Shown: positions 8,646-16,935 of the stretch, in pieces | Layout of the letters: each line of letters starts with the position of its first letter | Position numbering within the stretch: the stretch's first letter is position 1 | Source: CAYYOS01 sp964473355 | GTDB taxonomy: Bacteria > Pseudomonadota > Gammaproteobacteria > Burkholderiales > REEB80 | Assembly (NCBI GenBank): GCA_964473355.1 | Contig: CAYYOS010000008.1 | Span: 1-32,541 of the forward strand | DNA: 32,541 nucleotides | Reading direction: 5' to 3' | Translations under genes and position numbers: made by a program | The notes under the pieces: model-generated | Databases searched by the model: none | Told to the model about the DNA's origin: nothing | What the model saw: the letters and a program-made list of their open reading frames with translations, nothing else

Positions 8646-8756
8646 GTGGCTAACCGATTTTTCAGTCCTTGGGAACAACTCGCTCCGGAAGTTAAGGCGC
8701 GCCGTATTTCGATCAGTCGTATTATTTGGAAATGGAAGTCGGCGCTGCCGCAGTAG
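8646..8756 (+). CDS. Possible small ORF, 36 residues, unknown function
   Basis: A GTG-started reading frame of 36 codons ending in TAG at 8754-8756. The product starts VANRFFSPWEQLAPEVK and ends in a basic, Trp-containing tail (IIWKWKSALPQ). GGAG/GAG at 8633-8640 could serve as ribosome binding site, and it lies inside the second stem of the inverted-repeat element, so translation could be structure-controlled. Codon choice looks like that of neighbouring genes. I do not recognise the protein; it could be a decayed gene end or chance. A 20-codon ATG frame (8591-8653) overlaps its start. Confidence 0.3.
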   Translation: MANRFFSPWEQLAPEVKARRISISRIIWKWKSALPQ

Positions 8757-8785
8757 CAGTCCAGCGAGCGGCCATCCACTCGCAA

Positions 8786-8800
8786 TTAGTTCGGAACTAA
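8786..8800. promoter_or_regulatory. Short perfect dyad upstream of the EF-hand gene
   Basis: TTAGTTC-G-GAACTAA is a perfect 7-bp dyad around one base, more like a dimeric protein site than an RNA hairpin. It lies 66 bases before the EF-hand start and just upstream of TTGACT (8813-8818) and TATAAA (8819-8824). I could not fit a convincing -35/-10 pair, so its role is open. The rest of the gene-free stretch shows nothing else clear. Confidence 0.3.
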
Positions 8801-8866
8801 AGCGGCATCTTGTTGACTATAAAGGCACCTCGACCGAGGCCATTTCTAATTTTTTAAGGTGACAAC

Positions 8867-9196
8867 ATGAATAAATCGATATTTGGTGCTATCACTGCAG
8901 TATTCGCGGCATTTTCGTTATCAGTTGCTGCACAGGAAGCGAGTAAAACCGGCGAAATGGGACATAAATCCCATGGCGAAATGGGACATAAATCCCATCA
9001 TGATAAAGGGATGCGTTTGGGCGCAATGATGGATACCAATGCCGACGGCAGCATTTCTCGTGATGAAGCAATGAGTTTTCATACGCAAATGTTCGCGAAG
9101 CTGGACTTAAACGGTGATGGCAGTATTGATGCCGCCGAGCAAGCCAAGATGCGTGAAACCATGCGCGAGATGAAACAAAAAATGAAACAGCACTAA
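8867..9196 (+). CDS. Small exported EF-hand calcium-binding protein
   Basis: A 109-residue exported protein. Residues 1-22 form a signal peptide ending SVAA. A His/Met-rich repeat follows, two identical copies of GEMGHKSH (29-44). Then come two canonical EF-hand loops, DTNADGSISRDE (56-67) and DLNGDGSIDAAE (80-91), with the usual D-x-D/N-x-D-G-x-I pattern and a final acidic residue. The C-terminus is a Met/Lys-rich helix. AAGGTG (8856-8861) lies five bases before the ATG. The protein probably binds calcium in the periplasm; the His/Met repeat might bind a transition metal such as copper, but that is inference. It appears to be a single-gene unit with a hairpin after it. Confidence 0.88.
   Translation: MNKSIFGAITAVFAAFSLSVAAQEASKTGEMGHKSHGEMGHKSHHDKGMRLGAMMDTNADGSISRDEAMSFHTQMFAKLDLNGDGSIDAAEQAKMRETMREMKQKMKQH
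8951..8998 (+). repeat. Two exact 24-bp tandem copies inside the EF-hand gene
   Basis: The 24-bp unit occurs at 8951-8974 and 8975-8998 with no mismatch and encodes GEMGHKSH twice. Each unit contains the inverted pair ATGGGA / TCCCAT around six bases. Exact identity at DNA level suggests a recent duplication and possible copy-number variation without frameshift. Confidence 0.95.
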
Positions 9197-9203
9197 GTTA
9201 TAC

Positions 9204-9227
9204 GCAGCGCTTCATCAGAAGCGTTGC
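9204..9227 (+). terminator. Hairpin after the EF-hand gene, possible terminator
   Basis: GCAGCGCTTC and GAAGCGTTGC pair over 10 positions (one G-T) around the loop ATCA, eight bases after the EF-hand stop. No T-run follows, so it may stabilise the mRNA 3' end or act as a weak terminator. Confidence 0.45.
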
Positions 9228-9254
9228 GTTCGGATTATGGTTGATGACACTTCG

Positions 9255-9283
9255 TTCATCGAGAAACTCCAAGGTGCCATAAT
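9255..9283 (+). promoter_or_regulatory. Possible promoter of the 5'-nucleotidase gene
   Basis: TTCATC (9255-9260) and CATAAT (9278-9283) are separated by 17 bases, 38 bases before the nucleotidase ATG. The -10 differs from consensus at one position and the -35 at three. Confidence 0.35.
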
Positions 9284-9321
9284 TCTCTATTTATTACATA
9301 GAAAACATCTTGGAGTGAATC

Positions 9322-10896
9322 ATGAAACTCGTTTCGAGCGCATGCGCTGCTGCAGCTATAGTATTGTTGTCCGCCTGCGCAAGCTCAGTCACAGACCGTG
9401 CCATCACACCACCTTCTGCAACCCGAGCTTTTACGCTATTACACACTAACGATATCCATGGGCATGTAGAACCATGGGTGGGTTGGGAAAAAGAACTAGC
9501 CGGGTTAGAAATTGGTGGCCTAGAAAGAATGGGCGGTGCCATAGCGGAAATCCGCCGGCAGGTGGGTGAAAAAAATGTGTTACTCCTAGATGGCGGCGAT
9601 ACGCTAGGGGACACCATGATAGCGGATCTCACCAAAGGCCAAGTCGTTGTTGACGCCTTGAACCAGATGCGCTACGACGCCATGGTTATCGGGAACCACG
9701 AACCCGATTTTACTGCTGAAGTTTTAAAGCAACACATGAGTACAGCGCGCTTTCCGATGCTCGGCGCTAACATCCGTTTAAAAAGTGGCGGGCAAAATTT
9801 TGCGCGCCCTTATCTGATTAAAACTATTGGCGGTGTAAAGGTAGGTATTTTAGGCATCGCCTACCCAAATACCGCGCTCACGACCGCCAAAAAGAACATA
9901 CAAAACTTAGAGTTTAAAGGTGCCCCGGAAACCGTGCGGGAATTCCTGCCGCGCCTCCGAGCAGAGGGCGCCGAATTGGTAATCGTGCTCTCTCATTATG
10001 GCTTGGCCGCGGATAAAAAATTGGCCGAGGAAGCCCCGGGCATTGATATTATCGTTGGCGGTCACAGCCATAATCGCATGAAAGAAGTGATGCGAGTTGG
10101 CGAAACGATCATTGTGCAAGCAGGTGCCCATGGCTCAGATTTAGGCCGTTTAGATATCGAGGTGGAAGGCGGAAAAATAGCTCGCTACCGTCGCAACCTA
10201 ATCACCATTACCAATCGTGTCAGCGCAGACCCGCAACTTGCCGCTACACTTGCTAAACATCAGTCTTTGCATCTGGCGAGCTTAAACCAACCACTGGGTG
10301 AGGCTGCCAATATCATTGCGCGCGCCCAAACCTTGGCGGGCAACGAACCGGGCAAGCGCGACGAAGAATCTCCGGCGGATTCCTTATTCGCGGACATTGT
10401 TCGCGAACATACTAAGGCGGATATTGCGCTTTTGCCCGGCGTGGGCTATGGCGTTGCAATCCCGCTCGGACCTATTATTGCAAAAGAATTGCGCAACCTT
10501 ATTCCGCATGAATCTAAGGTTGTGACACTGCAACTAACAGGAAAAGAGGTGCGGGAGATTTTGGAGCAATCTTTAGAAAACACGTACACTGACGACCCTA
10601 AGAAAAAAGTCGGCGGGTTAATTCAAGCAAGCGGTCTACAATTTTCCTATACAGACCAAGCGAGCTTTCCTAATCGATTAAAAGAGGTTCGCGTTCAAAA
10701 CGGATTACTCGATGACGCGCGAGAATATAAAGTAGCGACTAATGAGCTTTTAGCTGACGGCGGCCACAGTTATACTACTTTCTTGAGAGGACGCAATCGT
10801 AAAGAATTTGAGCCCCAATACGATATTATTAAGGACAAGATTAAAAGCGTCGGCACGATTCGCGCGCCTAGCCCTGGACGTATCCAAAAGAAATAA
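9322..10896 (+). CDS. Lipoprotein 5'-nucleotidase / 2',3'-cyclic phosphodiesterase family (UshA-like)
   Basis: A two-domain metallophosphoesterase of 524 residues that probably dephosphorylates extracellular nucleotides. Residues 1-18 are a lipoprotein signal peptide with lipobox LSAC and lipidated C19, so it should be membrane-anchored. Metal-binding motifs are HTNDIHGH (D44, H46), GGDT (D93), GNHE (N125, H126) and GGHSHN (H248, H250). The C-terminal 5_nucleotid_C domain (about 330-500) shows the usual LTGKEVREILEQS and LLADGGHSYTTF. GGAG at 9312-9315 lies six bases before the ATG. In GNHEPDF a proline replaces the common Phe/Trp. It stands as a single gene before the efflux operon. Confidence 0.93.
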   Translation: MKLVSSACAAAAIVLLSACASSVTDRAITPPSATRAFTLLHTNDIHGHVEPWVGWEKELAGLEIGGLERMGGAIAEIRRQVGEKNVLLLDGGDTLGDTMIADLTKGQVVVDALNQMRYDAMVIGNHEPDFTAEVLKQHMSTARFPMLGANIRLKSGGQNFARPYLIKTIGGVKVGILGIAYPNTALTTAKKNIQNLEFKGAPETVREFLPRLRAEGAELVIVLSHYGLAADKKLAEEAPGIDIIVGGHSHNRMKEVMRVGETIIVQAGAHGSDLGRLDIEVEGGKIARYRRNLITITNRVSADPQLAATLAKHQSLHLASLNQPLGEAANIIARAQTLAGNEPGKRDEESPADSLFADIVREHTKADIALLPGVGYGVAIPLGPIIAKELRNLIPHESKVVTLQLTGKEVREILEQSLENTYTDDPKKKVGGLIQASGLQFSYTDQASFPNRLKEVRVQNGLLDDAREYKVATNELLADGGHSYTTFLRGRNRKEFEPQYDIIKDKIKSVGTIRAPSPGRIQKK

Positions 10897-10982
10897 GCCC
10901 ATCTTGCCAAAAATCACGCAACCAGTCAGGCTTGCGCATGTCTATGTTGCGGGCTAGGTAGAGTGAGGCGTTGAGGGTATTG

Positions 10983-12386
10983 ATGGGGAAAAGGTTTAGT
11001 TTGATTGGAATCGGCTTGCTAGCATGGGGCCATGCGCAGGCAGCCGATCCTATTAATGTCCTGCAATGGCATAGCTCACAGCCGCAGCACATGTATGTTA
11101 CCGATAAACTTCCCGCCGTGCCGGCGCCCACTATTCAATCCGAACTCGACTTAAAGCAGCCGATTACGTTGGCGCAGTTAACCAGCTACGCCCTACAGAA
11201 TAGCCCGGTCACCCGAGAAGCCTGGGCAGCAGCGCGGGCGGATGCGGCAGCAATTGGCATAGCACAAGCAGATTTCTTTCCGCAGATTGATGCCTTGATC
11301 AATATCAATCACGGGCGCAGTGTTTCCAACACCGGTGTGCTCTCTCAAACACAAACGCGTTATGGCCCTTCTTTGAGCTTAAGCTATGTCTTATTTGATT
11401 TTGGCAGCCGCTCCGCCGCGGTAGAGCGCGCTAAGTTCACGGCGTTGGCGGCTAGTCTCACGCAAAATCGCGTACTGCAAAATACCGTATTGCAAGTTGA
11501 GCAAGCTTATTACCAATTGCTCGGTTTACAAGAATTATTAAGGGTCAATGAGGAAACCCGAGAAAAGAATCAAACTATAGTCAACGCGGCCCGGGACCGA
11601 TTAAACGCCGGTGTCGCGACGGTTGGCGAGGTTTATCAGGCCGAAACCTTGTTGGCCCAGGCGCTGGTCGAGCAAAAGCGTACATTAGGAGACATCGCAA
11701 AACTAAAAGGCCAGCTTGCCGTTGCGGCGGGCCTGCCCGTCACCACGCAACTAGTGCTTGCGCCGGTGGCGTTTAATGAACGCTCTGCGCAAGCTCTGCA
11801 GGGCGAAGTCAAGGATTTGATTGCCCAGGCGACACGCGTACGGGCGGATTTAATCGCGGCGCAAGCAAACGTACGTGCGGCTCAGGCTCAGGTTGATGTT
11901 GCCGCGGCCGAAAATTTGCCGCGCTTAGAACTCACCGGCGGCGTCGGTCAAACTTTTTTTGTGGAAGATCGGCCGCGGGCAGAAAATTTTAGCGTAGGAC
12001 TTAATCTTCGTTTACCTATTTTTACCGGCTTCCGCAATACGTATAGTTTGCGACAGGCGCGCGATCGAGCCGACCAAGCGGCGGCCACACGTGACAAATT
12101 ATTTCGGCAAACCGAGCTTGATGTCTGGCAAGCCTACTATGATTTAGAAACGGCGGCCAATACCATCACAGGGGCCACCGTTTTATTGAAAAGCGCGACA
12201 CAATCGCTGGAGGTGGCCAATGGACGCTATTTGGCGGGTGTAGGCAATATTTTAGACTTACTTACAGCGCAAACCGCAGCCACCAATGCCGAAGTGCAAC
12301 TGATTCAATATCGCTTGGATTGGTACGCCGCTTTATCACGCCTGAATTTCGCCATTGGTTCGTCGCAGTCTATAGAGCCCTTATGA
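10983..12386 (+). CDS. TolC-family outer-membrane efflux protein
   Basis: Outer-membrane channel of a tripartite efflux system. I chose ATG 10983 because GAGGG (10973-10977) lies five bases before it; a TTG at 10971 would overlap that site. The 467-residue product has a signal peptide (MGKRFSLIGIGLLAWGHAQAA). Two OEP repeats are visible, the first starting ITLAQLTSYALQNSP with DFFPQIDA and SLSYVLFDFGSR, the second covering LIAAQANVRAAQAQVDVAAAENLPRL to GRYLAGVGNILDLLTAQ. Long alanine/glutamine-rich helices fit the periplasmic barrel. Its stop overlaps the adaptor start by ATGA. Confidence 0.95.
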   Translation: MGKRFSLIGIGLLAWGHAQAADPINVLQWHSSQPQHMYVTDKLPAVPAPTIQSELDLKQPITLAQLTSYALQNSPVTREAWAAARADAAAIGIAQADFFPQIDALININHGRSVSNTGVLSQTQTRYGPSLSLSYVLFDFGSRSAAVERAKFTALAASLTQNRVLQNTVLQVEQAYYQLLGLQELLRVNEETREKNQTIVNAARDRLNAGVATVGEVYQAETLLAQALVEQKRTLGDIAKLKGQLAVAAGLPVTTQLVLAPVAFNERSAQALQGEVKDLIAQATRVRADLIAAQANVRAAQAQVDVAAAENLPRLELTGGVGQTFFVEDRPRAENFSVGLNLRLPIFTGFRNTYSLRQARDRADQAAATRDKLFRQTELDVWQAYYDLETAANTITGATVLLKSATQSLEVANGRYLAGVGNILDLLTAQTAATNAEVQLIQYRLDWYAALSRLNFAIGSSQSIEPL

Positions 12387-13573
12387 AAAAAACTTTTTGG
12401 TTAGTGTTGATTGTGTTGGTGGCTGCCAGTAGTTTTGGTTTATGGTGGTTTACTAAACCTAAAGTTAGCTCCGAGCCCGTGCCGGCTGGGGGCGCGCGTG
12501 GGCAACGAGGCGGCCCACAAGCGGTTGAAGTTGAAAGAGTGAAGGTAATGGCCATGCCAGTCGTTATTGATGCCGTAGGCACCATGGCCGCCGAGCAAAG
12601 CGTAGAGATTCGGCCGCAAATCGACGGTATGTTGCAACAGGTCGCTTTTAAAGAAGGTGATGTGGTGCGTGCGGGTCAACTGCTCTTTGTCATAGAGGCC
12701 AGGGAATTAGAAGCCGGCGTACGGCAAATGAGCGCTGCTATCGCCCGTGATCAATCTCAGCAAAAACTTACCGAGGCCCAGCGCGCGCGCTTAGCGCCAC
12801 TGGCCGAGAAAAGCTACATTACGCGTGCCGAATATGATCAAGCTGTGGCAGCCGCGCAAGCTGCGCAAGCCTCGCTAGCAGCCAGCCGCGCCCAATTAGA
12901 TGCGGCGCGCGCGCAATTGAACCAAAGCCGCATTAAAGCCCCGGTTTCCGGGCGTACCGGGCGCATTGGCGCTAAAGTGGGAAATTTGGTTAATCCTAAT
13001 ATGGCTGAACCCTTAGTAGTGATTAATCAGACCCAGCCGATGCTCGTCAGTTTTACGGTGCCCGCCAAGCAACTGGCTGCATTACGCGAGCGCCAAGATA
13101 TTCGGCAGTTGGAAGTAGGCGTGGCGCGAGAAGGCGATACCAAAACCAGCGCCACCGGCAAGGTGGTTTTTGTTGACAACGCAATTAATGAGCAGACCGG
13201 TAACTTACTACTCAAGGCCCGGGTGGATAATCCTGAAGAACTTTGGTGGCCGGGGCAATTCGTAGCAGTGCGTTTGATCATACGTACCGACCCCGCGGCT
13301 GTGGTAATACCTGAGGCGGCGGTGCAAATTGGTCAACAAGGCAATTTCGTGTACATGGTGGAAAATGGAAAAGCCGTCGTGCGTAATATTGTGATAGATC
13401 GTCAGGTAGGTAAGGCCGTTGTTGTTGCCAAGGGCCTGCAAGGGGATGAGCAAGTGATCACCGTGGGGCCGCAACGTCTGATCCCTGGCTCGCCGGTTAA
13501 AGTAAACGAAAAAGGCGCAAAAAAATCTGAGGGATCCCCACGCCGTGCCGCTGAGCGTACTCCTAGGTCATGA
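12383..13573 (+). CDS. RND efflux periplasmic adaptor (MdtA/AcrA-like)
   Basis: Membrane-fusion protein linking the inner-membrane pump to the outer-membrane channel. The start at 12383 gives a 396-residue protein with an N-terminal membrane anchor or signal (MKKTFWLVLIVLVAASSFGL) and an ATGA overlap with the preceding gene. A longer in-frame start at 12320 would lie inside that gene and is not needed. The lipoyl-like half-motifs surround VEIRPQIDGMLQQVAFKEGD and IKAPVSGRTGRIGAKVGN, separated by an alanine-rich helical hairpin. The beta-barrel (QPMLVSFTVPAKQL) and the membrane-proximal domain (VVIPEAAVQIG) follow. The C-terminus is basic (RRAAERTPRS). Confidence 0.96.
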   Translation: MKKTFWLVLIVLVAASSFGLWWFTKPKVSSEPVPAGGARGQRGGPQAVEVERVKVMAMPVVIDAVGTMAAEQSVEIRPQIDGMLQQVAFKEGDVVRAGQLLFVIEARELEAGVRQMSAAIARDQSQQKLTEAQRARLAPLAEKSYITRAEYDQAVAAAQAAQASLAASRAQLDAARAQLNQSRIKAPVSGRTGRIGAKVGNLVNPNMAEPLVVINQTQPMLVSFTVPAKQLAALRERQDIRQLEVGVAREGDTKTSATGKVVFVDNAINEQTGNLLLKARVDNPEELWWPGQFVAVRLIIRTDPAAVVIPEAAVQIGQQGNFVYMVENGKAVVRNIVIDRQVGKAVVVAKGLQGDEQVITVGPQRLIPGSPVKVNEKGAKKSEGSPRRAAERTPRS

Positions 13574-16500
13574 ACCTATCACGCTGGTTTATCGACAAAC
13601 CGGTTGCTACCACGGTACTCACTATTTCATTGGTGTTTTTCGGCTGGTACGCATACCGTACATTGGCCGTTAATGATTTACCGGAAGTAGATTTTCCCAC
13701 TATTCAAGTTACCGCTAGCCTGCCGGGGGCGAACCCGGAAACTATGGCGACCTCTGTTGCGACACCACTAGAGCGTCAATTCTCTACGGTGTCGGGTCTA
13801 GACTCTATCAATTCCGTCAGTAATGCCGGATCTACTCGGATTACGTTGCAGTTTAGTCTGGAGCGAGATATCGACGCTGCGGCCCAGGACGTGCAAACCG
13901 CCATGGCGCAAGCCGTACGGCGCTTGCCAAGTGGCATGGACCCGCCGGTGATGCGCAAGGTCAACCCCGCGGATTCACCCGTTTTGTTTTTGGCGCTCAT
14001 CGCTAAAACCCTGCCCCTGCAACAGCTAGACGATTTTGCTGACACGCGCATTGCGCAAACCTTGTCAACTTTACCAGGCGTTGCTCAGGTGCAAATATTC
14101 GGCTCGCAAAAATACGCCGTGAGGCTTTATCTTGATCCGAATGCGTTGGTCCGACGCAACTTAAGTTTCGATAAAGTGATTGACAGCGTGCAGCGCGCCA
14201 ACAGTAACGTTCCTTCCGGCAGATTGGAGGGCGCAACCCGCGCCTACTCGGTAAAAACCGACGGCAAGCTCACCAACGCCGCGGATTTTAATAATCTAAT
14301 TGTGGCTTACGATACCGCTGGCCCCATCCGTTTTTCAGAAATCGGCCGCGCCGTGGACAGCACTCAAAATGATAAAGCGCAAAGCTGGTTTAACGGGGAT
14401 CGCGCCATTATTTTGGCTATTCAACGTCAACCGGGCGCCAACACGGTACAAGTAGTTAAAAGCATACGTCAGCAACTGGCAGGCATAGAGCAACAAATGC
14501 CGGGCGATTCCCGCTTGGAGGTTTTATTCGATCGCTCGCTATTTATCGAAGAATCTATCAAGGACGTGAATTTTACTTTGTTACTCGCCGTAGGATTAGT
14601 GATCGGCGTGATATTTTTATTTCTACGAAACCTTACCGCCACGATCATTACCGCGCTTATTTTACCCACCTCGGTATTGGGTACATTTACGGTGATGTAT
14701 TTTATGGGCTTTAGCCTCAATAACATTTCCTTAATGGGCTTAATTTTGGCGGTGGGCTTTGTCGTGGATGACGCCATCGTCGTGTTGGAAAATATCACGC
14801 GGCATATGGAAATGGGGAAAGATCGGATGACCGCCGCCATCGAGGGCACGCGCGAAATTGGTTTTACGGTGCTATCCATGACTTTATCCTTGTCAGCGGT
14901 ATTTATCCCAATACTCTTTATGCAAGGCATTTTGGGGCGGCTTTTTTATGAGTTCGCGGTGACCATCGGTGCCGCGGTCCTCCTTTCTGGTGCGATTTCT
15001 TTATCACTGACGCCCATGCTGTGCAGCCGCTTTTTAAAACCCGGTAGTCATCAGGAAAATCCCAATGGCTTGTTTACGCGTTTTAAAAATGGCTATCGCG
15101 ACAGTTTACGTTGGAGCATGGACCATCGCGGACTAATGCTCGGCATTTCTTTAGCGATTCTGATTATTACGATTTGGCTATTTACCGTCATTGTCAAAGG
15201 TTTCATACCGAGACAAGACACCGGTTCAATTTTCGGCAATACCCGCGCTTCCGAAGGCATAGCGTTTTCCGAATTGGTGACCAAGCAATCGCAAATCGCG
15301 GAAATCATACGGCGCAATCCTAATGTGGCGGCAGTGATGTCCAGCGCCGGGCAGGGTGGCGGCGGGGTCACCGGTAGCAATATCGGCCGCGTAATTATTC
15401 GTCTAAAGCCCCGCAGCGAACGGCGCTTGACGGCGGACGAAGTGATCCAACAATTGCGGCGGGAAACGCGAAAGGTCACAGGCATGCAACTATTCTTACA
15501 AAATCCTCCGGCGATTAATATCGGTGGCATGATCAGCAACAGCGAATTCCAATATGTGCTGCTGGGTACCGACATTCCCGGTTTATATCGGGCCGCCCAG
15601 GATTTTGAGAAAAAAATGCGTGATATCCGTATTATTCAGGACGTCAGCAGCAACTTGGAATTACGCGACCCCGAAGTTCGCGTGCACATATTGCGTGATC
15701 GTGCCGCGGCCTTAGGCGTGACGCCCAATCAAATAGAATCCACTTTGTATAACGCGCTGGGCGGCCGAAAAATTACCAGCATTTTTGGCCCTAACGATCA
15801 ATACGACGTATTAATGGAGCTAGATCGCATGTATCAAAGTGACATTAATTCCTTAAATGCGTTAGCCATACAAAGCACGGGTGGACAAATGGTACCGCTA
15901 AATAGCTTGGCGGAAATAAGTCGCGGCGTGGGCCCCGTGTCTATCAACCATTTCGGGCAACTTCCTGCGGTTACTATTTCCTTTAATTTAGCGCCCGGTG
16001 CGGCGACGGGCAACGCCATCGCGGAAGTCGAGAAATTAGCGGCGGAACTGCCGCCCGGCGTTACCGCTAAATTTGCGGGCAGCGCGAAAACCTTTCAGGA
16101 GTCGACGCGCTCTTTACCCATTTTGCTGCTCATCACAATTTTGGTTATTTACATTGTCCTCGCGATTTTGTACGAGCACTTTTGGCATCCAGTGACCATA
16201 CTTACAGCGCTACCTTTAGCGGGCTTTGGGGCGCTTATCGTCTTAATGCTTTCGCATAACGAACTGAATATTTTTAGCTTCCTAGGGATTATTTTACTGG
16301 TTGGCTTGGTAAAAAAGAACGGCATCATGATGATAGATTTTGCGCTTACCTTGCAACGAGACAAAGGCTTGGACGCCAAAGAAGCCATGATAGAAGCGAG
16401 CTTAACGCGCTTCCGCCCGATCATGATGACTACCATGGCGGCTATTTTGGCAACGTTACCCATCGCATTAGGACTAGGTGCCGGAGCGGAAACACGCCGC

Positions 16501-16647
16501 CCTTTGGGCATAGCGGTAGTGGGCGGCTTAATTTTCTCCCAATTTTTAACGCTCTATATTACTCCCGCCTTTTATGTAAGCATGGAAAATCTGCTAAACC
16601 GATGGCGCAAACCTCGCGAGGGTTTGCCTTTCCAAAACCCTGCTTAA
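13570..16647 (+). CDS. RND multidrug efflux transporter, HAE1 type (MdtB/MdtC-like)
   Basis: Proton-driven inner-membrane pump of 1025 residues with the RND layout: TM1, a periplasmic loop, TM2-7, a second loop and TM8-12. It starts MNLSRWFIDKPVATTVLTIS. The proton-relay residues are D400-D401 in VGFVVDDAIVVLE (TM4) and lysines K915/K916 in GLVKKNGIMMIDFAL (TM10). DLPEVDFPTIQVTASLPGA and the VPSGRLEG segment resemble MdtB/MdtC rather than AcrB. Only one pump gene is present, so it is probably homotrimeric. It overlaps the adaptor by ATGA and ends four bases inside the convergent DUF4936 gene. Substrates cannot be read from sequence, and no local regulator gene is visible. Confidence 0.97.
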   Translation: MNLSRWFIDKPVATTVLTISLVFFGWYAYRTLAVNDLPEVDFPTIQVTASLPGANPETMATSVATPLERQFSTVSGLDSINSVSNAGSTRITLQFSLERDIDAAAQDVQTAMAQAVRRLPSGMDPPVMRKVNPADSPVLFLALIAKTLPLQQLDDFADTRIAQTLSTLPGVAQVQIFGSQKYAVRLYLDPNALVRRNLSFDKVIDSVQRANSNVPSGRLEGATRAYSVKTDGKLTNAADFNNLIVAYDTAGPIRFSEIGRAVDSTQNDKAQSWFNGDRAIILAIQRQPGANTVQVVKSIRQQLAGIEQQMPGDSRLEVLFDRSLFIEESIKDVNFTLLLAVGLVIGVIFLFLRNLTATIITALILPTSVLGTFTVMYFMGFSLNNISLMGLILAVGFVVDDAIVVLENITRHMEMGKDRMTAAIEGTREIGFTVLSMTLSLSAVFIPILFMQGILGRLFYEFAVTIGAAVLLSGAISLSLTPMLCSRFLKPGSHQENPNGLFTRFKNGYRDSLRWSMDHRGLMLGISLAILIITIWLFTVIVKGFIPRQDTGSIFGNTRASEGIAFSELVTKQSQIAEIIRRNPNVAAVMSSAGQGGGGVTGSNIGRVIIRLKPRSERRLTADEVIQQLRRETRKVTGMQLFLQNPPAINIGGMISNSEFQYVLLGTDIPGLYRAAQDFEKKMRDIRIIQDVSSNLELRDPEVRVHILRDRAAALGVTPNQIESTLYNALGGRKITSIFGPNDQYDVLMELDRMYQSDINSLNALAIQSTGGQMVPLNSLAEISRGVGPVSINHFGQLPAVTISFNLAPGAATGNAIAEVEKLAAELPPGVTAKFAGSAKTFQESTRSLPILLLITILVIYIVLAILYEHFWHPVTILTALPLAGFGALIVLMLSHNELNIFSFLGIILLVGLVKKNGIMMIDFALTLQRDKGLDAKEAMIEASLTRFRPIMMTTMAAILATLPIALGLGAGAETRRPLGIAVVGGLIFSQFLTLYITPAFYVSMENLLNRWRKPREGLPFQNPA

Positions 16648-16925
16648 AAAGTTTCAAAACATTCCATGTGTCGTGATTGATCGGCGTCAAGAAAAATCTC
16701 AATCTCGAATTTTTCCATCGCGGCATTAAGCGCCGCTTCAAAGGTTTGCTGGTTGCCCACGTCGTCATAAACTTCCATCCACACCGCGGGGTCGTCGTGA
16801 CGGATGAGCAATTTCCCGGCAATGCCCGTCTGGCATTTTATTCGGGCCTGCATGCTACAAACCCGTTCTTTTAATTCCACTTGAGCATCCGGCGAAACCC
16901 GATAGTAGATGTAGTAATGTTTCAT
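16644..16925 (-). CDS. DUF4936 family protein
   Basis: A 93-residue soluble protein that starts MKHYYIYYRVSPDAQVELK and contains LLIRHDDPAVWMEVYDDV, which I recognise as the DUF4936 type found mainly in betaproteobacteria. No enzymatic motif is visible; the predicted alpha/beta pattern resembles small ferredoxin-like folds. It begins 10 bases after the ygfZ stop on the same strand, so the two probably form one transcript. Its 3' end overlaps the RND gene by four bases. Function unknown. Confidence 0.8.
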   Translation of the reverse strand: MKHYYIYYRVSPDAQVELKERVCSMQARIKCQTGIAGKLLIRHDDPAVWMEVYDDVGNQQTFEAALNAAMEKFEIEIFLDADQSRHMECFETF

Positions 16926-16935
16926 GCGCTTCTAT

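Noticed and set aside
9237..9449. 70-codon ORF overlapping the start of the 5'-nucleotidase
   Set aside because: It overlaps the signal-peptide region of a clear gene in another frame and has no family resemblance or ribosome binding site.
12320..12382. Longer start for the RND adaptor
   Set aside because: It lies within the TolC-family gene; the ATG at 12383 gives a normal membrane anchor and an ATGA overlap.
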